Notes under the pieces: generated by a model
What the model saw: only the letters and a program-made list of their open reading frames with translations
The model's database searches: none
What the model was told of the DNA's origin: nothing
Shown here: positions 33,062 to 42,283 of the stretch, piece after piece
Layout of the letters: each line of letters begins with the position of its first letter
Numbering within the stretch: position 1 is the stretch's first letter
Assembly (NCBI GenBank): GCA_016933255.1
Contig: JAFGBF010000023.1
Location: forward strand, 1-49,517
Source: Candidatus Krumholzibacteriota bacterium
GTDB taxonomy: Bacteria > Krumholzibacteriota > Krumholzibacteriia > Krumholzibacteriales > Krumholzibacteriaceae
Direction of reading: 5' to 3'
Length of the DNA stretch: 49,517 bases
Position numbers and translations under genes: made by a program

Positions 33062-35335
33062 ATGCGCAGATTGTTGTATTATGTAATATCAGCATCGATA
33101 TCCCTCTCGGTTATTTTGAGCGCTGGTTGTGACGGCGTCTTTACAGGTTCCGAAGCGGGCAACCAGAGGCCTGAGATGTGGATGTCTAGCGGTCCGGTAG
33201 AGGGTTCCCTGACAGGATATCAGGTTCACTTCTACTGGAGCGGTTGGGACCCGGACGGAGAAATATCCCATTTTGAGATATGCATAGTTGACGGCGCCGA
33301 GGGGATAGGGTTTCTTGAAGCAGATACGACGGGAGCTGACAAATGGTTCAGAACAACTGTGCATGACACTATTTTCAGGGTAATGGCCAACGAAAATCCT
33401 CAGCCGTATGATTCCAATGACGTCAATTCAGTATATACAAAGTATGATCTCGCTCATACGGTTTTTATGAGAGCTGTCGACCGGCAGGGGCTTGAATCAG
33501 AAGTAGTCTTCAGATCGTTTACCGCTTGGACCATCTCACCTTACGTGGATATTACCCATCCCCCTGACGGCACCTACGCGTATAGTACGGTCATAACGTT
33601 CAGATGGGTCGGAGTGGATCCTATTGATTCAAGATCGAACACACAGGATCCTGATTTGGTACGTTATTTTTCATATCAGCTGCCGGATTTTCTTCCTGAC
33701 TCTTTTTCGATATACAGGGATCTTAATGAACATCCTCTTGCTTATGAGGATGAATGGTCTCCCTGGATCCCCTACTCTACGGATGTCAATGCCCCGGGAC
33801 GAACGGTAAAGGTGGGGGTCAACGAGACGCTCGCACTTAATAAGGAACATATATTTGCTGTCCAGGCAAAAGACGAGGCAGGTGCGGTAACAGCTATCTT
33901 TAAAAAGGACTTAAATGTCAAGAAGTTCGTAGTATCCTGGAAACAGGGTCCTCTGTTGACAGTACGGGAGACTTATCTCGGGGGAGCAAAGTTTATCGGT
34001 ACCACGATGAATCCTACCGTACATAAGCTTCCGCCGGGGATACCCCTGAACTTCTGCTGGGAAGCGACAGCTTTCGATTATGGGGGAGAGATCGTCGGGT
34101 ACCGTTACGGGTGGGATATTCAGGATCTCAACGACCCGAGCCAGTGGGTAGGCGGCGGGGCATACAGCCCCTTTACACTCTGCGCCAGAGAAAAGAGGCT
34201 CTACACCGGTATCCATACGTTTTTTATTGAAGCGATAGATGACGGAGGAAGGATAACAAGGGGGAAGGTCGAAATAGAGGTCATACAGTTCACCATGGAG
34301 AGAAATCTTCTCTGGGTCGATGACCTTCCATCCGATGAAAATCCCGTCCTGCTAATTACCCGGACGATGCCGCAGGAATCGGAGCATGATGAATTCTGGA
34401 CCAATATCTGTAGCAGAGCCGCTGACTTCTTGCCGGACAGGGATATTTATGATACGACAGATCACAATTTTGAACCTCCTGACATCGAAGTTATCGGGAA
34501 GTACGCAAATATCATCTGGACTTTTTCTTCCAGTTCAGCGGCGGATAAACCTCTGGCATGGAAAAAAATAGTGCGCTATATACCCGAGAGCAAAGTCGGT
34601 TTTGCCGGGGAGATCGAGCTCAATTATATTTCTATCTTTATGACAAAGGGCGGGCATGTGCTTACCTGTGGAATAAATAACAGAGGCGGCGGAGGTTTCT
34701 TCGACACATTCTACACTCCGCCTCTTTTGCCTGCTCTTTTCAAGGATGATATATACGAGTATGCCTCAGAGGATACAACCGGCGTCAACAGTATGCCGTA
34801 CAAGGATTATTGTGTAACCGCCCTGGATAAGGTCGATGCGGCATGGCATACCGGAACAGACTGGCCGGAGGGAATTAAAAGGGTAGTGAACGATGATGGA
34901 TTTGTCCGCGCGCTGAGAGATCCGTATGACCCGATAGTCCTCGAACATCTTACGGGTTTTCCGGACACTCTGGCCCTGTGGAGCGGTGTAACCTGTCCTT
35001 CATGTTTTTTCAATCCGCAGTTACGAGGGTTTACTTATGTAGAGATCTTTGATTCCAGGTACTGGCTTGATTTCAAGCAGATCACTAATTCCCAGAACTG
35101 TTTTCATTCTACTTACAGGATGAGAACAAGGAATAATCTGTCCCCGATCAACATACAGACCGTTGCTTTGGTCGTGACAAAATTCAAAGATGAATTTGAG
35201 GGGATGGAAGAGATAAACTTCATACCTGCGTACAGTTTCCATTTCGGGTTGCCGCTTTGGTTCTTCGACCGGAATGACGTCAATCAGATAATGGATGTGA
35301 TATTTACCGAATGGCAGATAATTGCGAGTGAATAA
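33062..35335 (+). CDS. Large surface lipoprotein, paralogue of the preceding one
   Basis: A 757-residue lipoprotein with lipobox 'LSAGC' (Cys23). Its first domain has 'VHFYWSGWDPDGEISHFEI', clearly related to the preceding protein. A second Ig-like segment begins near 160 ('ISPYVDITHPPDGTYAYSTV') and a third near 320. From about 413 a Rossmann-like region starts 'NLLWVDDLPSDEN' and continues 'YANIIWTFSSSSAADKP', recalling the ThuA/GATase-like domain of the 27717-30860 product; no catalytic residue can be identified. AGGAGGT lies 8 bases before the ATG. It follows the preceding gene by 51 bases and is probably in the same operon. Confidence 0.78.
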   Translation: MRRLLYYVISASISLSVILSAGCDGVFTGSEAGNQRPEMWMSSGPVEGSLTGYQVHFYWSGWDPDGEISHFEICIVDGAEGIGFLEADTTGADKWFRTTVHDTIFRVMANENPQPYDSNDVNSVYTKYDLAHTVFMRAVDRQGLESEVVFRSFTAWTISPYVDITHPPDGTYAYSTVITFRWVGVDPIDSRSNTQDPDLVRYFSYQLPDFLPDSFSIYRDLNEHPLAYEDEWSPWIPYSTDVNAPGRTVKVGVNETLALNKEHIFAVQAKDEAGAVTAIFKKDLNVKKFVVSWKQGPLLTVRETYLGGAKFIGTTMNPTVHKLPPGIPLNFCWEATAFDYGGEIVGYRYGWDIQDLNDPSQWVGGGAYSPFTLCAREKRLYTGIHTFFIEAIDDGGRITRGKVEIEVIQFTMERNLLWVDDLPSDENPVLLITRTMPQESEHDEFWTNICSRAADFLPDRDIYDTTDHNFEPPDIEVIGKYANIIWTFSSSSAADKPLAWKKIVRYIPESKVGFAGEIELNYISIFMTKGGHVLTCGINNRGGGGFFDTFYTPPLLPALFKDDIYEYASEDTTGVNSMPYKDYCVTALDKVDAAWHTGTDWPEGIKRVVNDDGFVRALRDPYDPIVLEHLTGFPDTLALWSGVTCPSCFFNPQLRGFTYVEIFDSRYWLDFKQITNSQNCFHSTYRMRTRNNLSPINIQTVALVVTKFKDEFEGMEEINFIPAYSFHFGLPLWFFDRNDVNQIMDVIFTEWQIIASE

Positions 35336-35376
35336 ACGATAAAAGACCTGGAAACGGGTATTTAAAAGGAGGGAAA

Positions 35377-36717
35377 GTGGTTTCAATCAGACCACTGAGG
35401 TGGATATTTGTTTTTACGATGGCGATTTCAGCTTTCTGCCAGGGGGCGGGCGCGCAGAGCGCTATCGATACGTTGACTCTCTATCCAGTTCCTGTAGACA
35501 CTTTCGCCCTTTCCAGAGATGTGAATACAGTGGTGATCCGCTGGTTTCCTCCTCATGACAGTATTTCGAGCGGAATAGGGACAATTGACAAGCGGAACTG
35601 GATTTCGGGATATGATCCAGCTCTTGTCTCGGAGTTCGGGACAGATGGTTTTTATTCAGGGATGATCGACAGGTCGATTAGGATCGAAAGAGAGATCGTG
35701 GGTACCGCCGGACCGCTTGTCGTTGGGGTAGATCCATATATTTCGTTAAGAATTGAAACGACGGACCCTGTAAACCGTACTTATTCAAGAAAGATTAATG
35801 TCGGATCTGATTACTATACTCCCGGAAATCCGATTCCGATGATTTTGGTCAACGAGGAACCTCCAAGAGATTCTCTTTACCTGGGCTTCGATATTTCTTT
35901 CGGAGACGGGATCATCGATTCAAGTTTCTCCGGCGGCGGAGCTATTATCGATATGGATGTTCAGGATTTTGAAGGATTCCATCTGTGGAGAGGGTTATCT
36001 CCCTATCCAAGCGAGATGAATGTAATCGCCGAGATATCCAAGGAAGATTATTTCAAGCTCAGTGATATTACTGCCGTTAATGATATTCCTTTGAAATGGG
36101 TATGGTTGTGGGAGTATTTCAGAGATGATGGTGAACCAGCCTACCCCAGGATAGACGATCAGGGGAATAAATATTATGAATGGATCGATGACAATGTCTA
36201 CCCGGGCTTCCTGTATTACTACCATGTGACATGTTATGACCGCGGGTATTTCAAAGGTTTCTTCGAGCATAATAAGGAAGATAACTTTATCTGTGATGAG
36301 GATATCGATGATCCCCTGGATCCGGATAATATTGTCGAATGTGAATCGGTTGCCGTCTCCATTGAGATGACTGTCGACTCAGGAGGGGATACTGACAAAG
36401 AGATGATGAATGTCTATGCAGTTCCTAATCCCTATCGCACAGGTTCTTCGGCGGAAAATTCTCCCGCGTATCACAATTATGTTGATTCTTCGATCAAATT
36501 TTTCAACCTTCCCCGGCAGTGTGAAATAAGGGTATTCAATGTCGCCGGTGACCTGGTATGGCAGCATACACATCTGAGTGAGGACGGGGCGGACGGAATC
36601 GCCACCTGGGATGTGAAGAACCCCGCGGGAAAAGAGGTAGCTTCCGGAGTCTATGTTTTCAGGTGTGAGTCTTCATCCGGTGGATCGGTATATGGAAGGA
36701 TCGTCGTTATCAGATAA
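35377..36717 (+). CDS. Secreted protein with C-terminal FlgD-like/sorting domain
   Basis: A 446-residue protein with a signal peptide (1-26, ending 'GAGAQS') and a beta-rich body without recognised enzyme motifs. 'FEGFHLWRGLSPYPSEMNVI' and 'YPGFLYYYHVTCYDRGYFKG' are typical of FCB secreted proteins with FnIII-like folds. The C-terminus (about 350-446) begins 'VYAVPNPYRTG' and continues 'CEIRVFNVAGDLVWQHTH' and 'KEVASGVYVFRCES', a FlgD-like/type A sorting module. The start is GTG at 35377 with AAAGGAGGG 5 bases before it. It is the last gene of the block and is followed by a clear terminator. Confidence 0.8.
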   Translation: MVSIRPLRWIFVFTMAISAFCQGAGAQSAIDTLTLYPVPVDTFALSRDVNTVVIRWFPPHDSISSGIGTIDKRNWISGYDPALVSEFGTDGFYSGMIDRSIRIEREIVGTAGPLVVGVDPYISLRIETTDPVNRTYSRKINVGSDYYTPGNPIPMILVNEEPPRDSLYLGFDISFGDGIIDSSFSGGGAIIDMDVQDFEGFHLWRGLSPYPSEMNVIAEISKEDYFKLSDITAVNDIPLKWVWLWEYFRDDGEPAYPRIDDQGNKYYEWIDDNVYPGFLYYYHVTCYDRGYFKGFFEHNKEDNFICDEDIDDPLDPDNIVECESVAVSIEMTVDSGGDTDKEMMNVYAVPNPYRTGSSAENSPAYHNYVDSSIKFFNLPRQCEIRVFNVAGDLVWQHTHLSEDGADGIATWDVKNPAGKEVASGVYVFRCESSSGGSVYGRIVVIR

Positions 36718-36732
36718 CAAGAATTCCGACTT

Positions 36733-36763
36733 AAAGCCGCTTCATGAATACGGGAGCGGCTTT
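36733..36763 (+). terminator. Intrinsic terminator after the surface-protein block
   Basis: AAAGCCGCT (36733-36741) pairs perfectly with 36755-36763, extendable by two pairs to a loop of 8 bases. The right arm runs into TTTT. It begins 16 bases after the stop codon of the sorting-domain gene. Confidence 0.8.
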
Positions 36764-36808
36764 TGCATGCCAGCTTCCGATCAGTTCGCGGGCAGATTCC
36801 CTAATCTC

Positions 36809-36837
36809 TTGACATATCTGTTATTTTAAAGTATCGC
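36809..36837 (+). promoter_or_regulatory. Candidate promoter of the DUF4438 gene
   Basis: A perfect TTGACA (36809-36814) is followed after 17 bases by TATCGC (36832-36837). It lies just after the terminator, giving the DUF4438 gene its own transcription unit. Confidence 0.45.
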
Positions 36838-36913
36838 TCGAAAGCAGATGCTGCCCGGCGTCTGTTGTTCTGAAAATAATGATGTCCCTGGATTCAGCAA
36901 CAGAAAGAAGAAG

Positions 36914-37831
36914 ATGTTAAAGACAAACAGAAATGAACTTGTGATGAAATCCGTTCTCGGAGCGGTCTCTTATCCGCGGGTCATTCTCAAAAACCCGTAC
37001 CTTGTAGATTCTTCGGGAGATGCCCATATACTGCCGGGAACAGGCGGGATAACATATAATGTGGCTGTAGGAGATTCGGCTCTCGATTTTGCCGGAGATC
37101 ATATTGAGCCAGGCGCAAGTATCACCCTGACGCCCAAAGATGCAGATAATTCAAGCCTTGGCGGTCTCAGCCTTCTGGCCTGTATCGGAAACGAAGCGAG
37201 AGTCGTCACTGGACCAGCATCGGGAGCGAAAGGAACGGTGACCGGGAAACATGGCGGAGTCGAACACGTAATATTAGATTTTCCTTTAGCTGTTCTGGAT
37301 AAGCTCGTAATCGGAGATAAGATACAGATAAAGGCTTTCGGACAGGGATTGAGGCTGAATGATTATCCAGAAGTGCATATTATGAATATCGATCCGGATC
37401 TGTTCGGTAAAGCCGGTATTGCAGTCAGGAACAGGCGGCTTGTTGTCCCGGTCACGCATATGATTCCAGCTGCGGTCATGGGATCCGGTCTCGGCTCGAG
37501 GCACAGTATGAGCGGTGATTACGATATTCAGATGACAGACAGTGATACTATCAGCAAGTACGGCCTTGGAAATCTCAGGTTGGGGGATATTGTGGCTCTG
37601 ACCGATGCCGACTGCAGGTTCGGAAGGTCTGTAAGGACCGGTGCTATGACGATTGGAATAGTCGTTCATGCTTCATGTATAACGAACGGGCATGGGCCCG
37701 GTGTGACAGTGATCATGTCGACTGCAGAGGATCTGATCGTACCAAAGGTCTCTGGCCGAGCTAATCTGGCGGACTATCTCGGAATCGGGTCTGTGAGAAG
37801 GAAAAGGTCTTCTGCCGGGCGCCAGGGATAG
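36914..37831 (+). CDS. DUF4438 domain protein
   Basis: A 305-residue cytoplasmic protein of the DUF4438 family, known from Thermotoga and other anaerobes but without an established function. The family's opening is clear: 'MLKTNRNELVMKSVLGAVSY', then 'HILPGTGGITYNVAVGDSA' and 'GPASGAKGTVTGKHGG'. Further on, 'QGLRLNDYPEVHIMNIDPDL' and 'AVMGSGLGSRHSMSGDYDIQ' match the rest of the domain, which covers nearly the whole protein. I chose ATG 36914 because the domain starts there; ATG 36848 would add 22 residues. The basic tail after about 292 ('RRKRSSAGRQG') is outside the domain. It is alone between a terminator and a 400-base gap. Confidence 0.85.
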   Translation: MLKTNRNELVMKSVLGAVSYPRVILKNPYLVDSSGDAHILPGTGGITYNVAVGDSALDFAGDHIEPGASITLTPKDADNSSLGGLSLLACIGNEARVVTGPASGAKGTVTGKHGGVEHVILDFPLAVLDKLVIGDKIQIKAFGQGLRLNDYPEVHIMNIDPDLFGKAGIAVRNRRLVVPVTHMIPAAVMGSGLGSRHSMSGDYDIQMTDSDTISKYGLGNLRLGDIVALTDADCRFGRSVRTGAMTIGIVVHASCITNGHGPGVTVIMSTAEDLIVPKVSGRANLADYLGIGSVRRKRSSAGRQG

Positions 37832-38234
37832 AAGCGATATAGCGGTAAAGTATGAACGATCAGATCCGTGAAAGAGCAGGAATCGTTTGCAAGACTCTGT
37901 TTTTCCTCCTGCCGATATTTTCAGTTACAGGCTCCGCCCTTTCCGGGTATGGTGACGCATACAGCCGATCTGAATGTGAAAATACCGTTTCTTAATTTTC
38001 CCGGGAAGTACCCAGGGGGAGGACTGGATCATCAAGGTATGGGTCTTCTTTATCGATCACGGAGTACTTGCACTTACAAAGTGGTCGAGACCAGGTGACC
38101 CCCCAAGTTTCCTTCGGTTTGCCTTTTTAATCTTTACATTAACACCTGATTTCAGATATACATTTACAGAGGGGTCTGAACCTGATTCGTTTTGACACTA
38201 ACATACTGTTATTGTGAAGGATAGGAGGCACCTG
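37832..38234 (+). other. Non-coding gap with an orphan signal-peptide-like frame
   Basis: No convincing gene lies here. A 47-codon frame at 37852-37995 encodes 'MNDQIRERAGIVCKTLFFLL' and a further hydrophobic run ending '...VTGSALSGYG', which looks like a signal peptide with little behind it. There is no ribosome site before it. In another frame 37980-38192 stays open for 71 codons without a start codon. Together they could be the decayed remains of an exported protein gene, or simply the long leader of the dikinase gene. Confidence 0.35.
38133..38162 (+). promoter_or_regulatory. Candidate promoter of the dikinase operon
   Basis: TTTACA (38133-38138), 18 bases, TATACA (38157-38162). A lone perfect TTGACA at 38192-38197 has no -10 at a fitting distance. 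The start codon of ppdK is at 38235. Confidence 0.4.
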
Positions 38235-40982
38235 GTGGGTAACAGACAGATATACTTCTTTGGACCTGGTAATTCTGATGGTAATTCGAAGATGAAGGAC
38301 CTTCTCGGGGGCAAGGGTGCCAACCTTGCTGAAATGGCTTCCATAGGGTTACCTGTGCCTGCAGGCTTTACGATCTCTACAGAAGTCTGCAATTATTTCT
38401 ACGAAAATAATGGGAAGTATCCTGAAGGACTGAAGGAAGAATTAGAAGAAAAATTGTCTATGATCGAAAATGCGATGGAAGCCTCTTTCGGCGATTCAGA
38501 TAACCCGCTTCTTTTATCCGTCAGGTCCGGGGCAAGGGTCAGTATGCCGGGAATGATGGATACTGTGCTGAATCTTGGACTTAATCCCAAAACAGTAGAA
38601 GGTCTTGCTGCGAAAAGCGGAAATGAGCGCTTCGCCTATGACAGTTACAGACGTTTTATCCAGATGTACGGAGATGTAGTCCTCGAGATCGCACCTGAAA
38701 AAAGGGAAGACCCTGATCCTTTTGAAGAGATACTGGGCAGGAAAAAGAAGAAAGTCAATGCAAGGCAGGATATAGATCTGGAAACCGGTGATCTCAAGGA
38801 AATCATAAAAGAGTATAAACAGATGATCAGGAAGAGGACCGGCGTCGATTTTCCCGATGATCCACATGAGCAGCTGTGGAAAGCGATCGGAGCTGTCTTC
38901 AACTCCTGGAACAATGAAAGAGCGAAGACTTACAGAAGGTTGAACGGCATTCCCCACGAATGGGGTACTGCCGTCAATATCCAGTCGATGGTCTTTGGAA
39001 ATCTTGACGATAATTCTGGTACCGGCGTTGCATTTACGAGAGACCCCGCGACCGGGAAGAACGTATTCTACGGAGAATATCTGTTGAAAGCCCAGGGTGA
39101 GGATGTGGTGGCTGGAATAAGGACTCCGCAACCTATCAACAGGGAGCAGGCAGGAGGTAAAGATCTGCGTTCCCTTGAAGAAGAGATGCCGGAGATCTAC
39201 GGCCAGCTTGTCGGCGTCAGGGATCGGCTGGAAGAACACTACTCCGATATGCAGGATCTCGAGTTTACGATACAGGATGGGAATCTGTGGATACTTCAGA
39301 CCAGGACGGGGAAACGTACGGGGTTTGCCGCGATCAAGATAGCTATCGATATGGTACGCGAGGGAATGATATCCAAAGAAGAGGCTATCCTGCGCATAGA
39401 TCCTGAACAGATGAACCAGTTTCTGCGTCCCGTTTTTGACCCTTCCCAGAAAAAGAAGGCGATCAAGGAGGGGAGGCTGCTTGCCACAGGAATCAATGCG
39501 GGACCCGGGGCAGCTACCGGAAGAGTCGTGTTTCACGCCGAGGATGCCGAAATCCAGGCCGCAAAAGGAGAAGAAGTAATCCTTGTCAGGATAGAAACTA
39601 GCCCTGAAGATATACGCGGAATGAGTGCTTCCTCGGGTATTCTGACTTCCGCGGGGGGAGCCACTTCTCATGCCGCCCTTGTGGCAAGACAGATGGGGAA
39701 GGTATGCGTCGTCGGAGCGAACGGCCTGGATATCGATTACAGGGACCGATCGATAGAAGCGGGAGGAATTACAGTCGGCGAAGGCGATTTTATCTCGATC
39801 GACGGAAACACCGGCGAGGTATTCACAGGCAGTATAGAGACAGACCCCTCTGAGGTCTTGCAGGTTCTGATAGAGGGGAAGCTTGATAAGGATCAATCGG
39901 AGATTTACAGATATTATGAAGAGTTGATCTCGTGGGCAAACGAAATAAGAAAGCTTGGCGTAAGAGCGAATGCCGACAGGCCGAATCAGGCTTCGGTCGC
40001 GGTATCATTTGGAGCAGAGGGGATAGGCCTTTGCCGTACGGAACATATGTTTTTTGAAGATGACAGGATCGATTCAGTGAGGGAGATGATCCTTTCAGCT
40101 GACGAAGAGGGAAGAAGACGCGCTCTGGCAAAACTGCTTCCGATGCAAAGGGATGATTTTAAGGGGATCTTCGAGGCGATGGATGCTATGCCGGTAACGA
40201 TAAGGACTCTTGATCCTCCTCTTCATGAATTTCTTCCTCATGAGACGAAGGATATCAAAGCGCTGGCAAAAGGGATGGGGATTCCTGTTGAAGACCTGGA
40301 AAAGAAAATCGATTCACTCAGAGAAACGAATCCTATGCTGGGACACAGAGGGTGCAGGCTGGGAATAGTATACCCCGAGATAACAGAGATGCAGGTCAGA
40401 GCGATCTTTGAAGCAGTATGCGAGCTTGCCGGCAAGGGTAAGGATCCAAGGCCCGAGATCATGATCCCATTGATCGGGAGTGCCAGGGAATTCGTTCTGC
40501 AGAAAGAGATAGTAATGGATATCGCTGAAAAAGTGCAGAATGAGACTGGTCAACAGGTAGATTTTACGGTCGGTACCATGATAGAGATACCCAGAGCCGC
40601 GCTGACAGCTGATAAAATCGCCGAATCTGCAAAGTTCTTTTCCTTCGGAACGAACGATCTTACGCAGACGACTTTTGGCCTGAGCCGTGATGATGCAGGC
40701 AAATTCCTTGTAGATTACCTCCGATTGGGAATCTGGCCCAGTGATCCTTTCCAGAAGCTTGACCAGGAAGGTGTGGGGGCGTTGATCAAGATAGCGGTCG
40801 AAAAGGGCCGCGGCAGCAGGCCGGATCTCAAGGTGGGAATATGCGGAGAACACGGAGGCGAACCCAGTTCGATCGGCTTCTGCAGGCAAAACGGATTTGA
40901 CTATGTGAGTTGTTCTCCGTTCCGGGTACCTGTAGCTATTGTGGCTGCTGCTCAAGCCGAACTGAATGAACGAAAAAAATAG
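38235..40982 (+). CDS. ppdK: Pyruvate, phosphate dikinase
   Basis: This 915-residue cytoplasmic enzyme interconverts pyruvate, ATP and phosphate with phosphoenolpyruvate, AMP and pyrophosphate, serving glycolysis or gluconeogenesis. The ATP-grasp domain is at the N-terminus ('[20 protein letters not shown]', '[20 protein letters not shown]'). The swivelling domain carries the phospho-histidine H479 in '[16 protein letters not shown]'. The C-terminal TIM-barrel PEP domain contains '[15 protein letters not shown]', '[20 protein letters not shown]' and the catalytic Cys870 in 'ICGEHGG'. Full length. The start is GTG at 38235, 6 bases after AGGAGG; an in-frame GTG at 38214 lies before that site. 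It heads a tightly packed run reaching 46712. Confidence 0.96.
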   Translation: MGNRQIYFFGPGNSDGNSKMKDLLGGKGANLAEMASIGLPVPAGFTISTEVCNYFYENNGKYPEGLKEELEEKLSMIENAMEASFGDSDNPLLLSVRSGARVSMPGMMDTVLNLGLNPKTVEGLAAKSGNERFAYDSYRRFIQMYGDVVLEIAPEKREDPDPFEEILGRKKKKVNARQDIDLETGDLKEIIKEYKQMIRKRTGVDFPDDPHEQLWKAIGAVFNSWNNERAKTYRRLNGIPHEWGTAVNIQSMVFGNLDDNSGTGVAFTRDPATGKNVFYGEYLLKAQGEDVVAGIRTPQPINREQAGGKDLRSLEEEMPEIYGQLVGVRDRLEEHYSDMQDLEFTIQDGNLWILQTRTGKRTGFAAIKIAIDMVREGMISKEEAILRIDPEQMNQFLRPVFDPSQKKKAIKEGRLLATGINAGPGAATGRVVFHAEDAEIQAAKGEEVILVRIETSPEDIRGMSASSGILTSAGGATSHAALVARQMGKVCVVGANGLDIDYRDRSIEAGGITVGEGDFISIDGNTGEVFTGSIETDPSEVLQVLIEGKLDKDQSEIYRYYEELISWANEIRKLGVRANADRPNQASVAVSFGAEGIGLCRTEHMFFEDDRIDSVREMILSADEEGRRRALAKLLPMQRDDFKGIFEAMDAMPVTIRTLDPPLHEFLPHETKDIKALAKGMGIPVEDLEKKIDSLRETNPMLGHRGCRLGIVYPEITEMQVRAIFEAVCELAGKGKDPRPEIMIPLIGSAREFVLQKEIVMDIAEKVQNETGQQVDFTVGTMIEIPRAALTADKIAESAKFFSFGTNDLTQTTFGLSRDDAGKFLVDYLRLGIWPSDPFQKLDQEGVGALIKIAVEKGRGSRPDLKVGICGEHGGEPSSIGFCRQNGFDYVSCSPFRVPVAIVAAAQAELNERKK

Positions 40983-40993
40983 AATTTGTGGTA

Positions 40994-41788
40994 ATGGATA
41001 ACAGGAAAGAGCATAAATCCCGTTTGAGGAATTCGATATTGAGGTTCGTTCTGTCAAGCGTAAGTATCCTTCTTGCGGGATCACTGTTGATTTCCATCTA
41101 TTATGACAGATTTCTTGGCAGAGATATATTTCTTTACACTCTCCCCCTGTTGCTGGCTCTTTCCGGGTTTGCTTTCTGGAAAACGGATCTTTTTATACGA
41201 CCTGATGGTAGTTTTGTCTCCGGTTTCCAGGCGGCCAACATCCTCACCTCGATACGATTGTTGCTTGTCGGGCCGATTGTGGTCCTGTTCGGATATGGAC
41301 TGGAAGGAATTGCGACAATACTGTATATGCTGATTCTTATTTCTGACGTTGCAGATGGAATAATTGCAAGAAGGTTTGACCAGGGCACGGCTTTTGGAGT
41401 GATGCTCGATCCATTCGCCGATATAGCATCTACTGTAGCAGTCTTTGTGTGGCTGCTGATCAAAGGATTAGTGCCGCTGTGGCTTTTGATCCTGCTCATC
41501 GTAAGGTACAGTGAATTCTTTGCCGGATTATTTTTCCTGACTTTGATCAAGCGTCCTCCCAGGCTTAGAGCTACAAAGCCCGGTAAGATGGCGGGCCTGA
41601 TTCTCGGCATAGGAGTCATGGTAATACTTTTAAAGAGGATCTTTTCCTTTGATCTGCCTTTGCACAATATCGATTATTACATATTCGCCGCAATGGCGGC
41701 AGCTTTTGCAATAGTGATAGTATCGCAGACCCGGATCGGGTTGGAAGCAGTGAGAAGAAAAACTGATGATGAAGCAGGAGGTCGCTGA
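40994..41788 (+). CDS. CDP-alcohol phosphatidyltransferase family membrane protein
   Basis: A 264-residue inner-membrane enzyme of phospholipid synthesis that transfers a phosphatidyl group from CDP-diacylglycerol to an alcohol. The complete family motif D-x2-DG-x2-AR-x8-G-x3-D-x3-D runs from D118 to D143. It is preceded by 'FQAANILTSIRLLLVGPIVV', typical of PgsA-like members, and about six to seven membrane helices are visible, including two extra ones at the N-terminus. The substrate alcohol cannot be read from the sequence; phosphatidylglycerophosphate synthase is the likeliest. ATG 40994 lies 12 bases after ppdK with no clear ribosome site, and the stop abuts the next ATG. Confidence 0.85.
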   Translation: MDNRKEHKSRLRNSILRFVLSSVSILLAGSLLISIYYDRFLGRDIFLYTLPLLLALSGFAFWKTDLFIRPDGSFVSGFQAANILTSIRLLLVGPIVVLFGYGLEGIATILYMLILISDVADGIIARRFDQGTAFGVMLDPFADIASTVAVFVWLLIKGLVPLWLLILLIVRYSEFFAGLFFLTLIKRPPRLRATKPGKMAGLILGIGVMVILLKRIFSFDLPLHNIDYYIFAAMAAAFAIVIVSQTRIGLEAVRRKTDDEAGGR

Positions 41789-42283
41789 ATGGATTTTGGA
41801 GGAAGTCTGTCTGTACTGGATCCCTCGATGGTTCTCCAGGTCGCTTCGGTTTGCGGCTTGACCGGAAAAATAAAACTTATCACTATAGATAATGTCGCCA
41901 GCTTTTTTATCAGGGAGGGTGAACTGACCTATGCCACTATTGATACGAGCAGGAAGAAATTGGGGCAATACCTTATTGAAAGAGGGTTTATTGAAAAACA
42001 CCAGCTTGGCGAGGCTCTGGCTGAATACAGGAGTGGTAATGGTGCGGAAAGGATCGGGAATATCCTGATCAGAAGAGGATATCTGGATTTCGAGTCTTTA
42101 AAAAAAGCCATGCAGGAACAGATGAAAGAGGTCGTTTACGAGGTCTTACACTGGAACTCAGGCCAGTTCGTGTATTTTGACAAGATCCTTCCTGAGCATG
42201 AAGATATTTTCCTTGATATAAAAATGGATCATCTGATCCTTGAAGGGTTGAAGAGGATGGATGAAGCTGAGAAGGGTATTTGA
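41789..42283 (+). CDS. DUF4388 (PATAN-like) domain protein
   Basis: A 164-residue soluble protein. The N-terminal DUF4388/PATAN part has 'LSVLDPSMVLQVASVCGLTG' followed by 'IKLITIDNVASFFIREGELTYATID'-type strands (shown in part). Two helical repeats resemble the N-terminal module of type II secretion/pilus ATPases: 'LGQYLIERGFIEKHQLGEAL' and 'IGNILIRRGYLDFESLKKAM'. It ends 'VVYEVLHWNSGQFVYF' as in DUF4388 proteins. PATAN-domain proteins are linked to signalling and motility regulation; here the neighbours are outer-membrane proteins. ATG 41789 abuts the previous stop, and its own stop overlaps the next TTG start. Confidence 0.82.
   Translation: MDFGGSLSVLDPSMVLQVASVCGLTGKIKLITIDNVASFFIREGELTYATIDTSRKKLGQYLIERGFIEKHQLGEALAEYRSGNGAERIGNILIRRGYLDFESLKKAMQEQMKEVVYEVLHWNSGQFVYFDKILPEHEDIFLDIKMDHLILEGLKRMDEAEKGI

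Noticed and set aside
37868..38098. 76-codon frame starting at a GTG in the gap before ppdK
   Set aside because: No ribosome site, no recognisable product, and two competing frames in the same gap are just as open.
38514..39896. Long open frame (460 codons) on the minus strand inside ppdK
   Set aside because: It is fully covered by the strongly conserved dikinase frame on the plus strand; the antisense product has no recognisable domain, no ribosome site and an amino-acid make-up expected of a shadow frame.
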